Assembly: GCA_963971425.1 (NCBI GenBank)
Contig: OZ020517.1
Span: 18,070,904 to 18,134,903 of the forward strand
Length of the DNA stretch: 64,000 nt
DNA from: Bryoerythrophyllum caledonicum
Lineage: Eukaryota; Streptophyta; Bryopsida; Pottiales; Pottiaceae
Direction: 5' to 3'
The translations under genes were made by a program, and so were the position numbers. The number at the start of each line of letters is the position of its first letter. The stretch's first letter is position 1. The notes under the pieces were generated by a model that saw only the letters and a list, made by a program, of their open reading frames with translations, was not told the DNA's origin and ran no database searches. Below are positions 27,067 through 38,582 of this stretch, piece by piece.

Positions 27067-28199
27067 TGCGGTCGAGAAGTGACGACGTCTTCAAGAACTG
27101 TTCGGTACTCGATCCCTGTTGCACCACAAGAACTTGGTCAATCGCAACAAACCTCGACTCCCGTCTAAGTAACCACCAACCACATTCTCATCTAAACTTA
27201 CGCCTCCTTCAAGTCACACCTGAACGATAAGACCAATGCGAAAAAGCAACAAAAAAAACCGACTCAACTACCCAAACCAAAAAGCTGGGCCAGATCCTCG
27301 CTGCCTCTAAAAAACGCACTCCCGAGAAACCACTCCTCAAACACAGACTCTCCGATCGAAATCCAACGTACAACTTAGAAAGAGAAGTACTAGTGCGATC
27401 CCAAGAGACTACCCCAACGTCGAACTTATTGTTGCAGGCTGGAGGAATTATAATCGAGGAGCCGGAGCCGGAAGCAGCAGCAACCTGGCAATTACAAGTA
27501 CTACACAACGCTGCAGCAGAGAGGTAGCTGGAGGACGTGACGTGACAGCCGATCAACGAGTGCGGTGGGGGCAGACTAGACCTGGCGTGTGAGAAGGACA
27601 TGATAATCAGGTGAGTTCCAGTCGAAGAAGAATCACATATGAAGATACCAAACTCATTCAGACGTCTCGTTCAGCTGCATGTGCGTGGCTAGTAAGAGCG
27701 GGGAGAGTGGGAGCGGCAGCAAAGTGCAGGTCTCGTGAAGCTCATGTGGCGATGGCGGCGGTGTCGATGCTAGTGCGACGCTGAGACTCGACGTCGTTTC
27801 GGGTCTTAAACTGCGCGCGGGTTCATCCGCGTCGTCCAATTACATCGCTTCCTCGTCACATTCCGTCCACTCCGTCGTTGTTGTGGGCACTTCGCGTCGT
27901 CGTCACTTTTCGTCCGCTTCGACGTGGAATGTTCGTTGTTGTCGCTCTTCCGTCTTCTGCGTCCAATCAGATCGTCCGCTCTCGTCGCCTTGTTGTCACG
28001 TTTCGTCCGGTCCGACGTGGAGCGGTCAGCTTTGTCGTTCTTCCATGTCATTAATGCGGGACTTTTTGGTTGGATCCCACGAGGTTCTTAGCATGGGTCG
28101 GATTTTGGGACAAGAACAAGATTAACCCCTAAATTCTATTAAAGATACATTATTTTTAATGTAATACCTATACTCGCAGACGAATTCTAACCCCTTCGA
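27067..28199. other. GDH upstream region
   Basis: This probably contains the GDH promoter and 5' leader. A minus-strand frame at 27209-27601 is Ser-rich and unrecognised. From about 27850 to 28045 a degenerate array of CGTCGTTGTTGTC / TTCGTCCGCTTCGACGTGG words of roughly 90 bp per period is visible. Confidence 0.4.
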
Positions 28200-28490
28200 C
28201 CCTTTAAGGCCCATGAGGTATTCTAGCCGGAGAAAATCTACAATTGTTCTAGAGAACACAGAATGGCATCTAGGCACTAGGTACATTTCAGCTGGAAAAT
28301 CTACGATTCCACTTCATGAAAATCATTGTAACTTGTTGATGCTTGCACCGATTGTTGTGGTGATGGTCTCCACACGATGCCCATCTGCCTCCACCTTTGA
28401 GTCATGGTGTATTTTTTCCTTCGAGGTGGCTTGTAGCCTTGTGCTACAAAGGTTCTTGTGCCAAAATGACCCACATAATGCCTGAAAGGG
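28200..28490. mobile_element. TTAA-type TIR element, 291 bp
   Basis: The left end CCCTTTAAGGCCC and right end GCCTGAAAGGG are inverted. TTAA follows the right end (28491-28494), while the left flank has decayed to TCGA. Further CCCC-type end sequences at 28126 and 28190 suggest older, overlapping insertions. Confidence 0.55.
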
Positions 28491-28606
28491 TTAAGGAAGA
28501 GGTGGTTATGGGTGATGGGAGAATCTACGAGTGTAGTAGATTATGGTGAATATCATCTATTGCACTTGAAGATTCTCCATCATCCATAGCCACCTTGTTC
28601 TTGAAG
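28491..28606. repeat. Fold-back, about 40-bp arms
   Basis: Bases from about 28495-28533 are the imperfect reverse complement of about 28568-28604 (shared GGTGGTTATGGGTGATGG-type text), with a 30-40 base loop. It directly abuts the preceding TTAA element. Confidence 0.7.
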
Positions 28607-29500
28607 GGCTAAAAATATTTGTTTTGCCTCATCCATGTAGGTTTGGAATAAAATAAGTAAACTTCAAAAAATATTGTTGACTAGAAATTCAGCACAATAG
28701 ACTCCATTGTAATTCAATATGTGAACGTTATATGTTTAGGTCTTAAGGATATGCATACTGAAAATTCTTGGAAATGTTGGAAATTTTGAATTATTCAATA
28801 ATGGCAAAGATGAGTGTTTCTGAAGGGATTGAACCTATCATTGAGTGCCACATGTCGATTATTTTGATTCTTGTGTTATTGAATGTAGAGTCTATGCCTG
28901 AAATTAATTGTTATGTATACAATCAAGTACTAGACAAGAGATGAAAATATATCAAAAGTCATCCATATATGTTTAATTCACATATTGTATGTTAATGGAA
29001 AGATATCAACGTAGTGCACATCTTAGCCTTTTCTATTTTTGTTAATTGATATTGAATAGTACACCCTCCAAAAATTACAATTCTCACGTTTAATATACTT
29101 TGACTTCAAACACTAAAATCTATATTTACATCAACCATTGGATGTAGTGAAAAAATCCCCAAAGTTAAGATTGTGAATTAGATTCAACATTTGTAACCTT
29201 AGTTTAGTTATTAAAAACAGAAATTTTGTTTCCATGCGAAATAACACACATCAAAAAATGATCACAAATCTTGACATTGCGGAAAAAGTCCATGGTCACT
29301 AAAATATTGACTGTGCACTCATCATTCCTATGAGTTATACCTTCTGATAAGTTATAATGCCACTAATTTATAACGACTGTTGTTGACAGCTTCGGCCTCC
29401 ATGTCAACCTCACTACGCTTCCAAGCATATTGTCACAAAACTCTAAACGGTACATGTGGAGGGAAGTGCAATCGGGCTGATATTACCAAGCCCTCTAGTA
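28607..29500. other. Intergenic, AT-rich
   Basis: No open frame of note and no recognisable repeat ends were seen. Confidence 0.45.
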
Positions 29501-29511
29501 CAACACCGCCA

Positions 29512-29781
29512 AGGGCGAATTGACCCCCTCATTGGGAGTTATCCGAGGTGGCCATGAGGTGGTGGAGCCAAACCTGGCCCCTATATTATTTTTGGATGGA
29601 ATCCTAATTATAGCAAGAGAGGGTCCCTACTTGTAAACGATGGTCGTGGGCCCCAAATTTGTCCAAAAAATCCAAAAGAAGCCTCTCGATCCCCCAAAAT
29701 AAGAGGGCCAAAAAAATGACCCCATGCAATCAAAACGGGGCCCACCTCGGGTAACTCCCAACGAGGGGGTCAATTTGCCCT
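29512..29781. mobile_element. MITE with about 40-bp TIRs
   Basis: The left AGGGCGAATTGACCCCCTC and the right end, read inverted as AGGGCAAATTGACCCCCTC, pair over roughly 40 bp. CTAGTACA is found just outside both ends (about 29495-29502 and 29786-29793), a plausible 8-9 bp target duplication as used by hAT or Mutator elements. There is no coding region. Confidence 0.75.
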
Positions 29782-29854
29782 GGGCCTAGTACACCCACCT
29801 ACCATAGGCATGGGTCAATGTTGGCAGCTCTGTGCCAAATTATTTATTTTTCCA

Positions 29855-30000
29855 AATCATGGTGGTTTTGACACGATGGATATGGCCGAGGTATTACATG
29901 ATTATCATCTAGACAAACCTTTTATATTTTCCAAAAGTTTGAGATGTTTTCCATTGTGAATTAATTATGTACAAAACTGACCAAACCGTAGAGTACTAAC
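29855..30000 (+). repeat. Dispersed GGTATCACC-type repeat, copy 1
   Basis: This shares 'ggatat...attacatgattatcatctagacaaacc...ttttccaaaa' and the tail 'aattaattatgtacaaaactgacca' with copies at 36075, 56135 and 61490. Confidence 0.6.
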
Positions 30001-30847
30001 CTCTATTAAGTTCTTACCACCTCCATTCGTGGGCACTATATTTGACTATAACTTACAGGAGGGTAGGAGGATAGTGTAATTTAATCCACGACAAGTCATC
30101 CATGTTAGCAAAACAAAATAAATGGAGTAACGAGGTAGCTTTGTTGGATGGGAAGACAAGTGGGCAAATCATTGTATTTAAATTGTTGACACAAATACAA
30201 AAATACTGTTCCCATAATCTAGCATGAACAAGCAAAGTCTGCTCCCTTCAAGTCTGCTCTCATGTGGTCCAGGTCAGCACCAAAAAAAGAAACTTGACCT
30301 AGGCTCATTCATGAACCAAGTCACATGGCTGGCATAGTAATCTACGACATAGTAATCTATTGCTTATTAAGGTAAGGGTGTTTGCACTTGGAGGTTTGTA
30401 CATCCTTGAAAATTCCAAATATCTATGGAAACCGGACAAATTGAAATCTTTTTGCATAGGATGATAGAAAAAATTTCATTCTTTGTCAAGAAGTCAACAT
30501 CTATAAAAGTAGGAAATCATAAGTACGCACCAAACCACTTTACAAATAGCTAAAGGGCCGCTTCTTGCATACCTTCCATACCTTTGTTATCATGGCAGTG
30601 ACTTGTAGGTAGTAAGGGTGCACATGGTCATTTTCAAAAGAATTGTGAAGTACCAAGAAATTGCACAAATACTTCCTACCTCCAAGCTACCTCTAGTCTA
30701 CCTCCACAATCCTTGTCATGATTTCATCCACCATGTAGAATGCCATGTCATTTATTTCTTCACCACTCTTTATGGTGTGAATGCATCGATTCCTACCTCC
30801 ATCCCACCAACCTAAAGAGCAATTTACACCTCCAGGTGCAAACGGAC
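30001..30847. other. Intergenic
   Basis: No gene or clear element was found. Confidence 0.4.
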
Positions 30848-32030
30848 CCTAAGCCCCCTACAACCAGTCAAATCCCATATCCAACGCCTATAAAATTCGG
30901 GTAAACCCGACCCATTTCCATCCCATTACCACCCATTTAGCTCTACATGGAGGCTTGCTATTAGTCAAGATCCCTTGCTTTTGGTTGTTGTTTATAAGGG
31001 GATGCCTATTGGTGGCCACCTACTAAACATGGCAACACACTTTGACAATTCATAACTAATTCAATTTTCATCAAAAAAATATAAAACCACTTGGGTTGAA
31101 ATTGTAATTCTATTGGCTATTACTAAATAAATAAATAAATCCCTTCTTGCTCTCTACATATATGCACAATGCTTAACCCCTAAAGGACCATTTGAACATG
31201 TGGATTACAAATCGATTTTGGGCATGTTCCTAAAAAATCACCTTTGAAGATAACTTCTTGAATTTTTTTGTGGGAATAGGCATACGGGTTATCTTTGGGG
31301 GATTTTTTTTTTGACTTACAGGAAAAAATTATGGTGCTTCAAACATTAAAAGCTTGACTCTTTTGGTAGCTGGACAGGGTACTATAGAGGAGAATAGTGC
31401 TATTGTATAGTTGACAATTGCACTTTTTTGAGGCGGGTAGTAGCAAAGGAAAGTACTAGGCAACCTTCATTGTTTTCACTTTATAACGCATAGAAATCAA
31501 GGATTTTATTTTTTTGAATTTATTCTTCTATTGGAATAATAGTCATGATGATTCTATGCACCGTTTGAATTTTAGATCCAACAATCATTCCCCTATTTTT
31601 ATAAAAAAATTGCTTTCCTACGTAAAGGGCCACTTTTTATACACCTCGTCGTTGAAAGTCCGTTTTTCCTCATTGTAAATACCTCCATTAGTTGTGATTT
31701 AACACAAGGTAGAACATAGATCCATTGAGTTTAGCAATGCGTAATGCAAAAAAATTCCATTATCTTGAGCCAAAGTACATTGAACATGTCCGGGCATAGA
31801 AGAATTTTTTTTTGCACTCTTCAAATGCATATGACTTTCAAAGTTTATGAAAAAATTAGGGTATCTTTTTGTAGTAGTTAGCTTGAAGATCTAGCAGTTG
31901 AAATTAGATTTTTTTGTGTGAGTAAGTCCAACAATATTTCATCTCAAAGTGGCAATTTTGGGGTGGTTTTGGTGAAGCACAAGGCCTAGTCCTTAAGGGG
32001 TTAACTTGTTGGTTACGGGGGGTTTACCTT
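30848..32030 (+). mobile_element. MITE family M1, split by a nested insertion
   Basis: The left part (30848-31176) and right part (32001-32030) together match the 353-bp M1 copy at 5729. They are separated by the TTAA element at 31177-32000. The right end reads GGGGGGTTTACCTT. Confidence 0.8.
31177..32000. mobile_element. TTAA element nested in M1, 824 bp
   Basis: The ends CCCCTAAAGGACC and TAGTCCTTAAGGGG are flanked by TTAA at 31173-31176 and 32001-32004. The same M1 position is uninterrupted with a single TTAA in the copies at 5729 (6052-6055), 15424 (15451-15454) and 36575 (36602-36605). Insertion therefore duplicated TTAA. There is no transposase inside. The class is piggyBac-like by its target and its CCC-starting ends. 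Confidence 0.9.
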
Positions 32031-32667
32031 ATGTGTTAAGGTTTTTTCCGCTCCCAAGCATTCACATTTAAAGAGTGCAGACTTGTACAAGTTGAACAAA
32101 GGCAACTCGAATCATTGCAGGCTCAATTAATGGAAAAATAAGACATTACTTTGGAAAAATAAGACATTACTTGTAGTACTAATTACTATCACTAAAAAAT
32201 AAATGATTATTATACATCCCTTCTAGATATACACAATGCTTATTTTAGGTGGTCATTGGTAGAGTTACAATCCAATGAGACCTCTTTAAATGTTAATAGT
32301 CGGGAGCGGCCAAAAACTTAACACATATTGAGAATTACACATCAAAAATAACAATTATAACATTTGAATTTTTTTATAATACTCATGGAAAATAATATTT
32401 ATAAGGCTTGAAAAAAAATGATAACATTTATTGAAAATCACATTTATAATACTTCAAAAATAAATCTATAATACAGATCAAGAACCACATTTCTAAGACT
32501 TCAAACATAGGTTTAGAACGTTTATATAAGGAAATGTTGAAAGTACAAATAAAATATGAATCGTACATCAACCATATAAATTCAAAAAATATATATATCG
32601 TGGTTTGATGAGATTCTTTCATAGGCCAATTGCAAACTTTCTTATGATTCAAGTGCATAAATATTCT

Positions 32668-34172
32668 TCACGTCTCAAAAGGACATTCTCCAATTGTTCC
32701 TCCAAATTTTTTTTGCAAGGTCTTAAGGACATATTGTGCATCATTAAGTCCTACAACCTCTTCTACCATATTATCAACATCTACTATATCCTCATGTAGA
32801 TCACATTCTTCATATTCACAGGATAGCAAATCTATAATATCCTCATCAGTGGATTGATTAGGATTATTCAAATCAAATTTGAGCTGAAAATTGATGAATT
32901 CATGAGCCTCCATAGTATCATCTTCCTCACTCTGAAAGGATAATAATGTCAATTGCTCTAGTAAAGTTGCAACGTCATCAATCTCAGTCAGGCGTCTAGC
33001 CTCTTCTTTTTCATTCTCAATAAGATTGGAAAGAATACATATGTGGCTCCAACAATTCTGTAATGAATGAGCTGTGACCTCAACATGCCATGCTCTCTCA
33101 ACCATAACCACAACTTCATTCACATCAATTCCAAAGTCTCTCTTTGCCATGATACAATCTACTTGATATTGTATGACTAACTTCCGGTAGTCAGCCTAAA
33201 AAGATGCAATGATGCCTGCATCCATAGGTTGAAAGCGACTAGTGGTGTTCAGATGCAAGAATAATGATTTTTTCACCCTCAATCATGAAGCCACGAAATT
33301 GATGACCAAACAAATGATCAACAAGCAAAACTACTTCATCTTTTTTTGCAATCACCCATCTTTCTCTCAAAATCTAATATAAACCGCTAAGAAATCTCTA
33401 TGGTCATCAATGCTTCCTTGTAAGCAGCCAACATAATGCCTAAATTCTCTAGATTCCGAATGTGCCTATAAATGAAAGCTCAAGGCTTTAGGTATTGATT
33501 TGTAACCAATGGTAGAAGACAAATATTTCCATCACCATTTGCAGTCAATGCCACCGTAATACGCTCCTTCTGCTTTTTCCCCCAAACACTTGCTTCGTAG
33601 CTAAAATACAATTAGGCTCCAATTTATAAAAGATACTAGTCTTGTCTATATTAAAAACATCACTAATGTCATATTGAGATACTATGGCTTTAATATTCTC
33701 TATTTGCTCTACAACCGCTACTGAACAATCAGCTTATGCCTCCTCTCCGTTGCGAACATAACCCTTAATTTTAAATCTCTTCTTGACTATTCTACCCACC
33801 CATTCAAAAATTGAAGCTCCTTCTCACTTGCATGATTGCATCTCTCAATAACAATGCATGTAACTTTGCTGCAACTACCATAAGATCATTCATTTTAGTG
33901 AACCAACTGAAAGTCAATGTCTCTACTTCTAGACATTGTGCCTTTTTCATACACTTTGAAGCACCCAAATCACCGACACCAACGGCAATAACCAATGCCT
34001 TCCGTTTCAACAAACTACCAATAGTCATATGAGAAGCTAAAGCGTTAAACTTAGCATTTGCTGACTTACACAATGCCTTGTTGGTGATCTTGTGGCGTGA
34101 AGCTAATACCTCTTCATGATGAGAAATGATTTCTTGTTGCTCCTGCAATGTGAATTCATGGCCCTTGCCCAT
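32668..34172 (-). pseudogene. pogo/CENP-B-like transposase, broken
   Basis: Starting at 34172, the first open segment (122 codons) has FTLQEQQEIISHHE and, further on, LEVETLTFSWFTKMNDLM, which match the helix-turn-helix/CENP-B region. Downstream sequence encodes FNIDKTSIFYKLEPN and ERITVALTANGDGN, the first catalytic block of DDE_1. Towards the 3' end comes RFQPMDAG, as in SRLQPMDAGII. A last open segment (33150-32668, 160 codons) covers the acidic C-terminal tail. Several stops and frame breaks interrupt the middle third, so the gene is dead. Confidence 0.8.
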
Positions 34173-34394
34173 GGCAACCTTTGACCGAGACCCAAGGATT
34201 AAAACTGGTAAATTGATACTTAATCTTTTGACACTCTACGACATTGAAATTGCCTCATGGAATCATAGAGGAACAAAAGAGTTCCTCAATTTTAAAATAT
34301 AAACAAAAATCACTTAAATAACCCCCTACCATGTGTCCCAACTCATAGGCCCATGTCTCAAATATCTGGCCTTTGCCTGACTCTCCCCTTCACC

Positions 34395-34545
34395 CTCAAT
34401 AACTTAGACTCTTCGTCACTGACTCTATTGCACTGACTCTACCGCACTGACTCTACCACACTGACTCTACCGCATTGACTCTACCGCACTGACTCTACCA
34501 CACTGACTCTACCGCATTGACTCTACCGCACTGACTCTCATTGAC
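34395..34545. repeat. Minisatellite GACTCTACCGCACT, 15-bp unit
   Basis: About ten near-perfect units alternate CCGCACT, CCACACT and CCGCATT endings, within the pogo-like element upstream of its transposase. Confidence 0.9.
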
Positions 34546-35159
34546 TTACTAACTCTCACTCACTGACTTTCTCCCTCTCCCTCTCCCTCCCTAACTCTGA
34601 CTGTCCTTCTCTCTTCCAAATTGTGTCCCTTCTCTCTCCCCCAAATTCTTCCGGACTGTCTCTCTCTCAAATTGTCTTTCTCTCTTCTAAATTGTGTCCC
34701 CTCTCTCCCCTAGATTCTTCCGAACTGTCCCCTCTCTCAAACCATCACTCTCTCTCCCTTATTCTCCTAGGATGTCCCCTCTCTGAAACCCTCACTCTCA
34801 AATCCCCTCTCTCTCTCTCCCCTTTTCTCTCGAACACTCCCCAACACAATACAATGTCCCAACTCCAAATAAAATTCATTTTTAATTGAAAAAAACAAGT
34901 TGAATGCAAGAGATATGGGTTATTTAATGAAGAAGCATCAAAACTATTGTCTCCATAATACTACATATTATATTATATAATGTTTTTTTTTCAACTATAA
35001 CACTTACAGAGGTGAAATGAACAAAGGAGGGAGCGGAGAATGTTATAACACTTAACATCTATCACTTAATAGTGTTAATTTTTGGGGAGCGAATTTTTTT
35101 ATTACATTTATCAAATTATAACATATATCTAGGTAACATTTAAAGAGGTCCCACGGCTA

Positions 35160-35373
35160 CAGAAAATTACAGTATTGTTGCCACACTCACTTCATATACG
35201 TCTCACAGACTCACACCCACCATTGAAAATGCCTACCAACCACATTAATTTTGAAGGCTGATGACTCATGAGTGCCCGAAATAATCACGTTAATTTTGAA
35301 GGCTGATGAGTGCCCAATTTTTAATACCGGTATTGTGAAGTGAAGTGAAGAGAAGATGGGAGTTATTAGCAAA
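35160..35373. other. Short tandem duplication
   Basis: A roughly 45-bp unit around 'ttaattttgaaggctgatga' occurs twice (about 35240-35325). No gene is seen. Confidence 0.6.
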
Positions 35374-35770
35374 ACAACCACATTAAAGGTCTGTGGGGGA
35401 CCATGTATATGGTCACGTATTTTATTCTTAACATACAAAAAATGTATTACAAAGTTAGCAAGACATACACTTTTGGATTGGAGATTTCTTCAACTAATAT
35501 CATTGGTTTGGAGGTCATTTAATATACAACCCTTATCATGCTCAAATACGACACCATTCATGTAGAATACATGACCATTTTGCAACTTCTCAAAGCATGT
35601 AGTAGGTGCAATAATGATCTAAATAGAAATTGTCATGTGTCATTGGATTGGGCTTGACACAAATACAAACTTTTGTAACTATTGTAAACATCAATTCTTA
35701 CACCTTTTTTGTCAAATACATAGAAAACATCATATTGCAACCCAAATGTGGCTTCTCAAACCTAAATGAG
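35374..35770. mobile_element. TTAA-type element, diverged 390-bp family
   Basis: This is the reverse-orientation relative of the element at 15954-16343 (shared 'atcatgctcaaatacgacacc' and 'gcaacccaaatgtggcttct'). Its right end meets the TTAA at 35771-35774, which is also the left target site of the next element. Confidence 0.7.
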
Positions 35771-35774
35771 TTAA

Positions 35775-35991
35775 CCCCAAAAGGACCAATGCATTTTACA
35801 TAAATCTCTACTCTAGTAACTAAAAACCTCCAAGGTGAACTTTTTGAGAATGTAACCATAGGATCTTCTTCTAAACTTATACAAGATGATGTGGTAAACA
35901 ATTTGTGAATTTTGTCGTATGCATTGAAAGATAATCACAGTCAAAGCAAAAAAAACAAATTCCACCAAACGAACAATTAATCCTGTAGGGG
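35775..35991. mobile_element. TTAA-flanked TIR element, 217 bp
   Basis: The ends CCCCAAAAGGACC and ATCCTGTAGGGG lie between TTAA at 35771-35774 and 35992-35995. It is the same length class as the 218-bp element at 12389. Confidence 0.75.
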
Positions 35992-36074
35992 TTAATGTGC
36001 AAATGGTATACCATACGCATCAGTCTAGTTCTAACACTCCCCTGTTGAATCAATAAATTTTCCCAAACCACACT

Positions 36075-36215
36075 CATTCAGACACAACGGATATCACCTA
36101 GGTGTTACATGAGTATTGCCTAGATATTACAAGGGTATGACCTCGGCATTACATAGGTATCCCCTTAGACAAACCCCTTATATTTTCCAAAAAATTTGGA
36201 CAGTCTCCATTGGTC
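36075..36215 (+). repeat. Dispersed GGTATCACC-type repeat, copy 2
   Basis: The interior is an irregular array of about 15-bp words (ATCACCTAGGTGTTACAT, ATTACAAGGGTATGACC), followed by the family tail 'tattttccaaaaaatttgga'. Confidence 0.65.
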
Positions 36216-36574
36216 GGATACTAAAAGTGTTTAAAAAGTGGGTGGTGGAAAGGATAACTTTCATGGTTGCAGTAGAGAGAGTGAGGACGCAAACGTGAGT
36301 CACCATCCTGGGGCCACGTCAGCGGAGGACACAGTGACATGGCACATGCGGGAGACGTGACGTGGAATGCACACGCGACCACTCAGCCGCCCTCGAGGCT
36401 TTTCTACCTAATTACTGATAATGCTGCTGACCTGCCACCCCCTTCGTTCAATTATTTTCCACGTTGGTGTGCGTGTAAGCTACCAACACCTAAACATGCA
36501 TGACTTGTACTTTAGACTTCACCTAAACATGCACGGATTTTTGACTCGAAATATCCATATTGTCAAGTCCTACT
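36216..36574. other. Intergenic
   Basis: GC-richer than its surroundings, with several ACGT cores (about 36310-36365), but with no gene model attached. Confidence 0.35.
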
Positions 36575-36932
36575 AAGGTAAGCCCCCCTAAAACCGACAA
36601 GTTAAGGAATGTGCGTATATGGAGAGAGGAGATAATTATACTATTATTTTTCAGTGATAGCCAATAGAATTACAATTCCAACCCAAGTGATTTCATATTT
36701 TTCAGATGAAAACTGAATTAGTTATGAATTTTTAAACTATGCAGCCACGTCTAGTGTGTGGCCAGCAGTAGGTACCCCCAATAACCAAGGACCAAAAGTA
36801 AGGGTCTTGACTAATAGCAAACCTCCATTTGGAGCTCAGTTGGTGGTAATGGGATGGACGAGGGTTGGATATGCCCCAATTTTATAGGCGTTGGCTATGG
36901 GTTTTTGTTGATTATAGGGGGGGGGCTTACCT
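36575..36932 (-). mobile_element. MITE family M1, reverse copy, best ends
   Basis: The ends are AAGGTAAGCCCCCCTAAAAC and GGGGGGCTTACCTT. It is close in sequence to the 15424 copy. The single TTAA at 36602-36605 is an empty-site reference. Confidence 0.85.
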
Positions 36933-36949
36933 TACTTGCACGACACTTT

Positions 36950-37060
36950 CGTATGGAAAATTCAAGAGATTTGTCTTGGTGATACCCATGTAATACCCAT
37001 GCAATATCTGTGTGATACCAATGGGATAATGCCTAGGTGATACCCATTATGCCTGAGTAA
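36950..37060. repeat. Dispersed GGTATCACC-type repeat, fragment
   Basis: Repeated 'gatacccatgtaatacccatgcaat' words read as the reverse complement of the array in the other copies. Confidence 0.5.
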
Positions 37061-37114
37061 ATTCTGCTCCATTCTAGATTACCAACGTAGTAGGGTGAAG
37101 CTTGCTTAAGACTA

Positions 37115-37410
37115 AAGGTATACCTCCATGACCGAGAGTTTAAGCATTGTGCATACAACGAGAACCAAATAATAATACATTTATTTTTCACTGATAGCCA
37201 ACAACATTACAATCTCAACCCAAGTGATTTCATATTTTTCCGATGAGATGTGATTTAGTAATGAGTCTTCAAAGTGGTCAACCATGTTTCGCCTTTTTCT
37301 GCCACTAGGTACCCCCTATTAGCGCCAACCAAAAGTTAGGGGTCTTGACCAATAATAAGCCTTAATTAGGACTAACAAACACTGAATGGGTGGAAATGGG
37401 GTGAAATTGG
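37115..37410 (-). mobile_element. MITE family M1, diverged copy
   Basis: It shares ACTGATAGCCAACA, CCCAAGTGATTTCATA and GGTCTTGACCAATA with the family in reverse orientation. The 3' third is lost or diverged. Confidence 0.65.
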
Positions 37411-37577
37411 GACCAAAGATAGAGATGGTAGTGATAGGAAGGTGATGGGGGTATTCCTCAAAAACAATTTCACTCAAGCAGGAGTCCCTTGGGAACACCA
37501 TATAACGTAGTTACATAGTACGGTCATGATCAGGAGACTTCCTTAGGCCGGAAAACAACAATCAAAGAGTTCCATAC

Positions 37578-37724
37578 CTGCACTACTCTTGGAGTGGGAT
37601 TCCACCGAAAAGTGATGAAGGCGATGACGGAGCTGACAAATTGAACGCCCAAAGAAAGAAACACCGGCGCAGGAACAACGGGCAGCTTTTCTACAAACTG
37701 ATCAGGCTCAACTTTACGGCGCCA
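37578..37724 (-). CDS. Exon-like fragment, unidentified
   Basis: A 49-codon frame includes VEPDQFVEKLPVVPAPVFLS followed by a hydrophobic span (LGVQFVSSVIAFITF). It ends in a good splice donor (CAG/GTATGG). A stop lies just upstream of residue 1 and no partner exon was found. It may be a stranded exon. The family is not recognised. Confidence 0.28.
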
Positions 37725-37821
37725 AAGTTATCTACAACGCAATGAGACTACAAATTTTACTCAAGATTAGTATTCCAACCAACTAAAAATATATCAATTT
37801 TTGTAGGATCATGGGTCAGTA

Positions 37822-38018
37822 CACCAAACACTGAATACAGTGTGGATTCATAATTGATGTGGACCACCCACACTAATTTGCATCAAGCATATGCATGTCA
37901 AAATCTCATTGGCTATTTGTTTCCAAGCAAGTGTGTGCTAGTCGTTGATCGGATGTAAATTTTCAATTAGTGTAGAAACTCGAACTACTCTGGTCCACAC
38001 TATGTGCAGTGTTTGGTG
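37822..38018. mobile_element. Small TIR element, TA-flanked, 197 bp
   Basis: The inverted ends CACCAAACACTG and CAGTGTTTGGTG are flanked by TA on both sides (37820-37821 and 38019-38020), as for Tc1/mariner-type MITEs. A relative lies at 22741. Confidence 0.8.
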
Positions 38019-38356
38019 TAGTAAAAGTTTATGTCAATTGTACTGAGGGCTATTTGACTCCTGGATTTGAAGGTGTGAAATGGGATAAAAATATTCAAAT
38101 TCAAGAAACCTTTGCCGAATATACATATTTTCTTTATATTACCTAAATAGAATACCTAAACCAAATAGATGAAGCTTCTCCTGGTGATATGATTCATTTG
38201 GAATGAAAATTAGCGCTGGAAGTTGAAATTAGAGGCTACGTATTTCACTTTTTTAATTTTAATTTTTAACAGGTAGGTGTTTTTCTACAAATGTTTTAAC
38301 TAGGTTGATCATGTTGTATCGAACCTTAATAAATTATCCGAGGTTGCAACTCAAAG

Positions 38357-38582
38357 TGCTACATTGGTTTTGATGTTTAGTGTCATGGGCACTAAATGAC
38401 TTGTAAATGATGTAAGTTTTTACTTTTGATATAAATTTTTACTAAGAGCACAACAATCTACACTACTCAAAGAGGGGGATTATAGTGGACATGGTCGGTA
38501 AAAATATTCATCAAGAGTGAAAACTTATTGCATTTACAAGTCATTTACTACCCATGACACTAAACATCAAAATCAGTGTACT
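38357..38582. repeat. Inverted repeat, about 50-bp arms
   Basis: The sequence 'tttgatgtttagtgtcatgg...catttacaag' at 38367-38411 is mirrored at about 38530-38575. The roughly 115-bp spacer (38450-38520) matches the sequence flanking the M1 element at 5729-6081. Confidence 0.7.

Larger units (their letters stand above)
32266..35159 (-). mobile_element. pogo/CENP-B-type DNA transposon, decayed
   Basis: A 2.9-kb element bounded by TA dinucleotides (32266-32267 and 35158-35159). Its inverted ends share CCTCTTTAAATGTTA after about 10 worn terminal bases, and matching subterminal GGGAGCG...TTAACAC stretches lie further in. It contains a transposase remnant on the minus strand, a tandem array (34395-34545) and a CT-rich stretch. 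TA flanks are expected of Tc1/mariner/pogo elements. Confidence 0.75.

Noticed and set aside
27209-27601. 130-codon minus-strand frame upstream of GDH
   Set aside because: It lies in the likely GDH leader, has no recognisable domain and no splice or start context of its own.
34395-34545. CRISPR-like array of short repeats
   Set aside because: Units are contiguous without unique spacers and the context is a plant transposon. It is a minisatellite.
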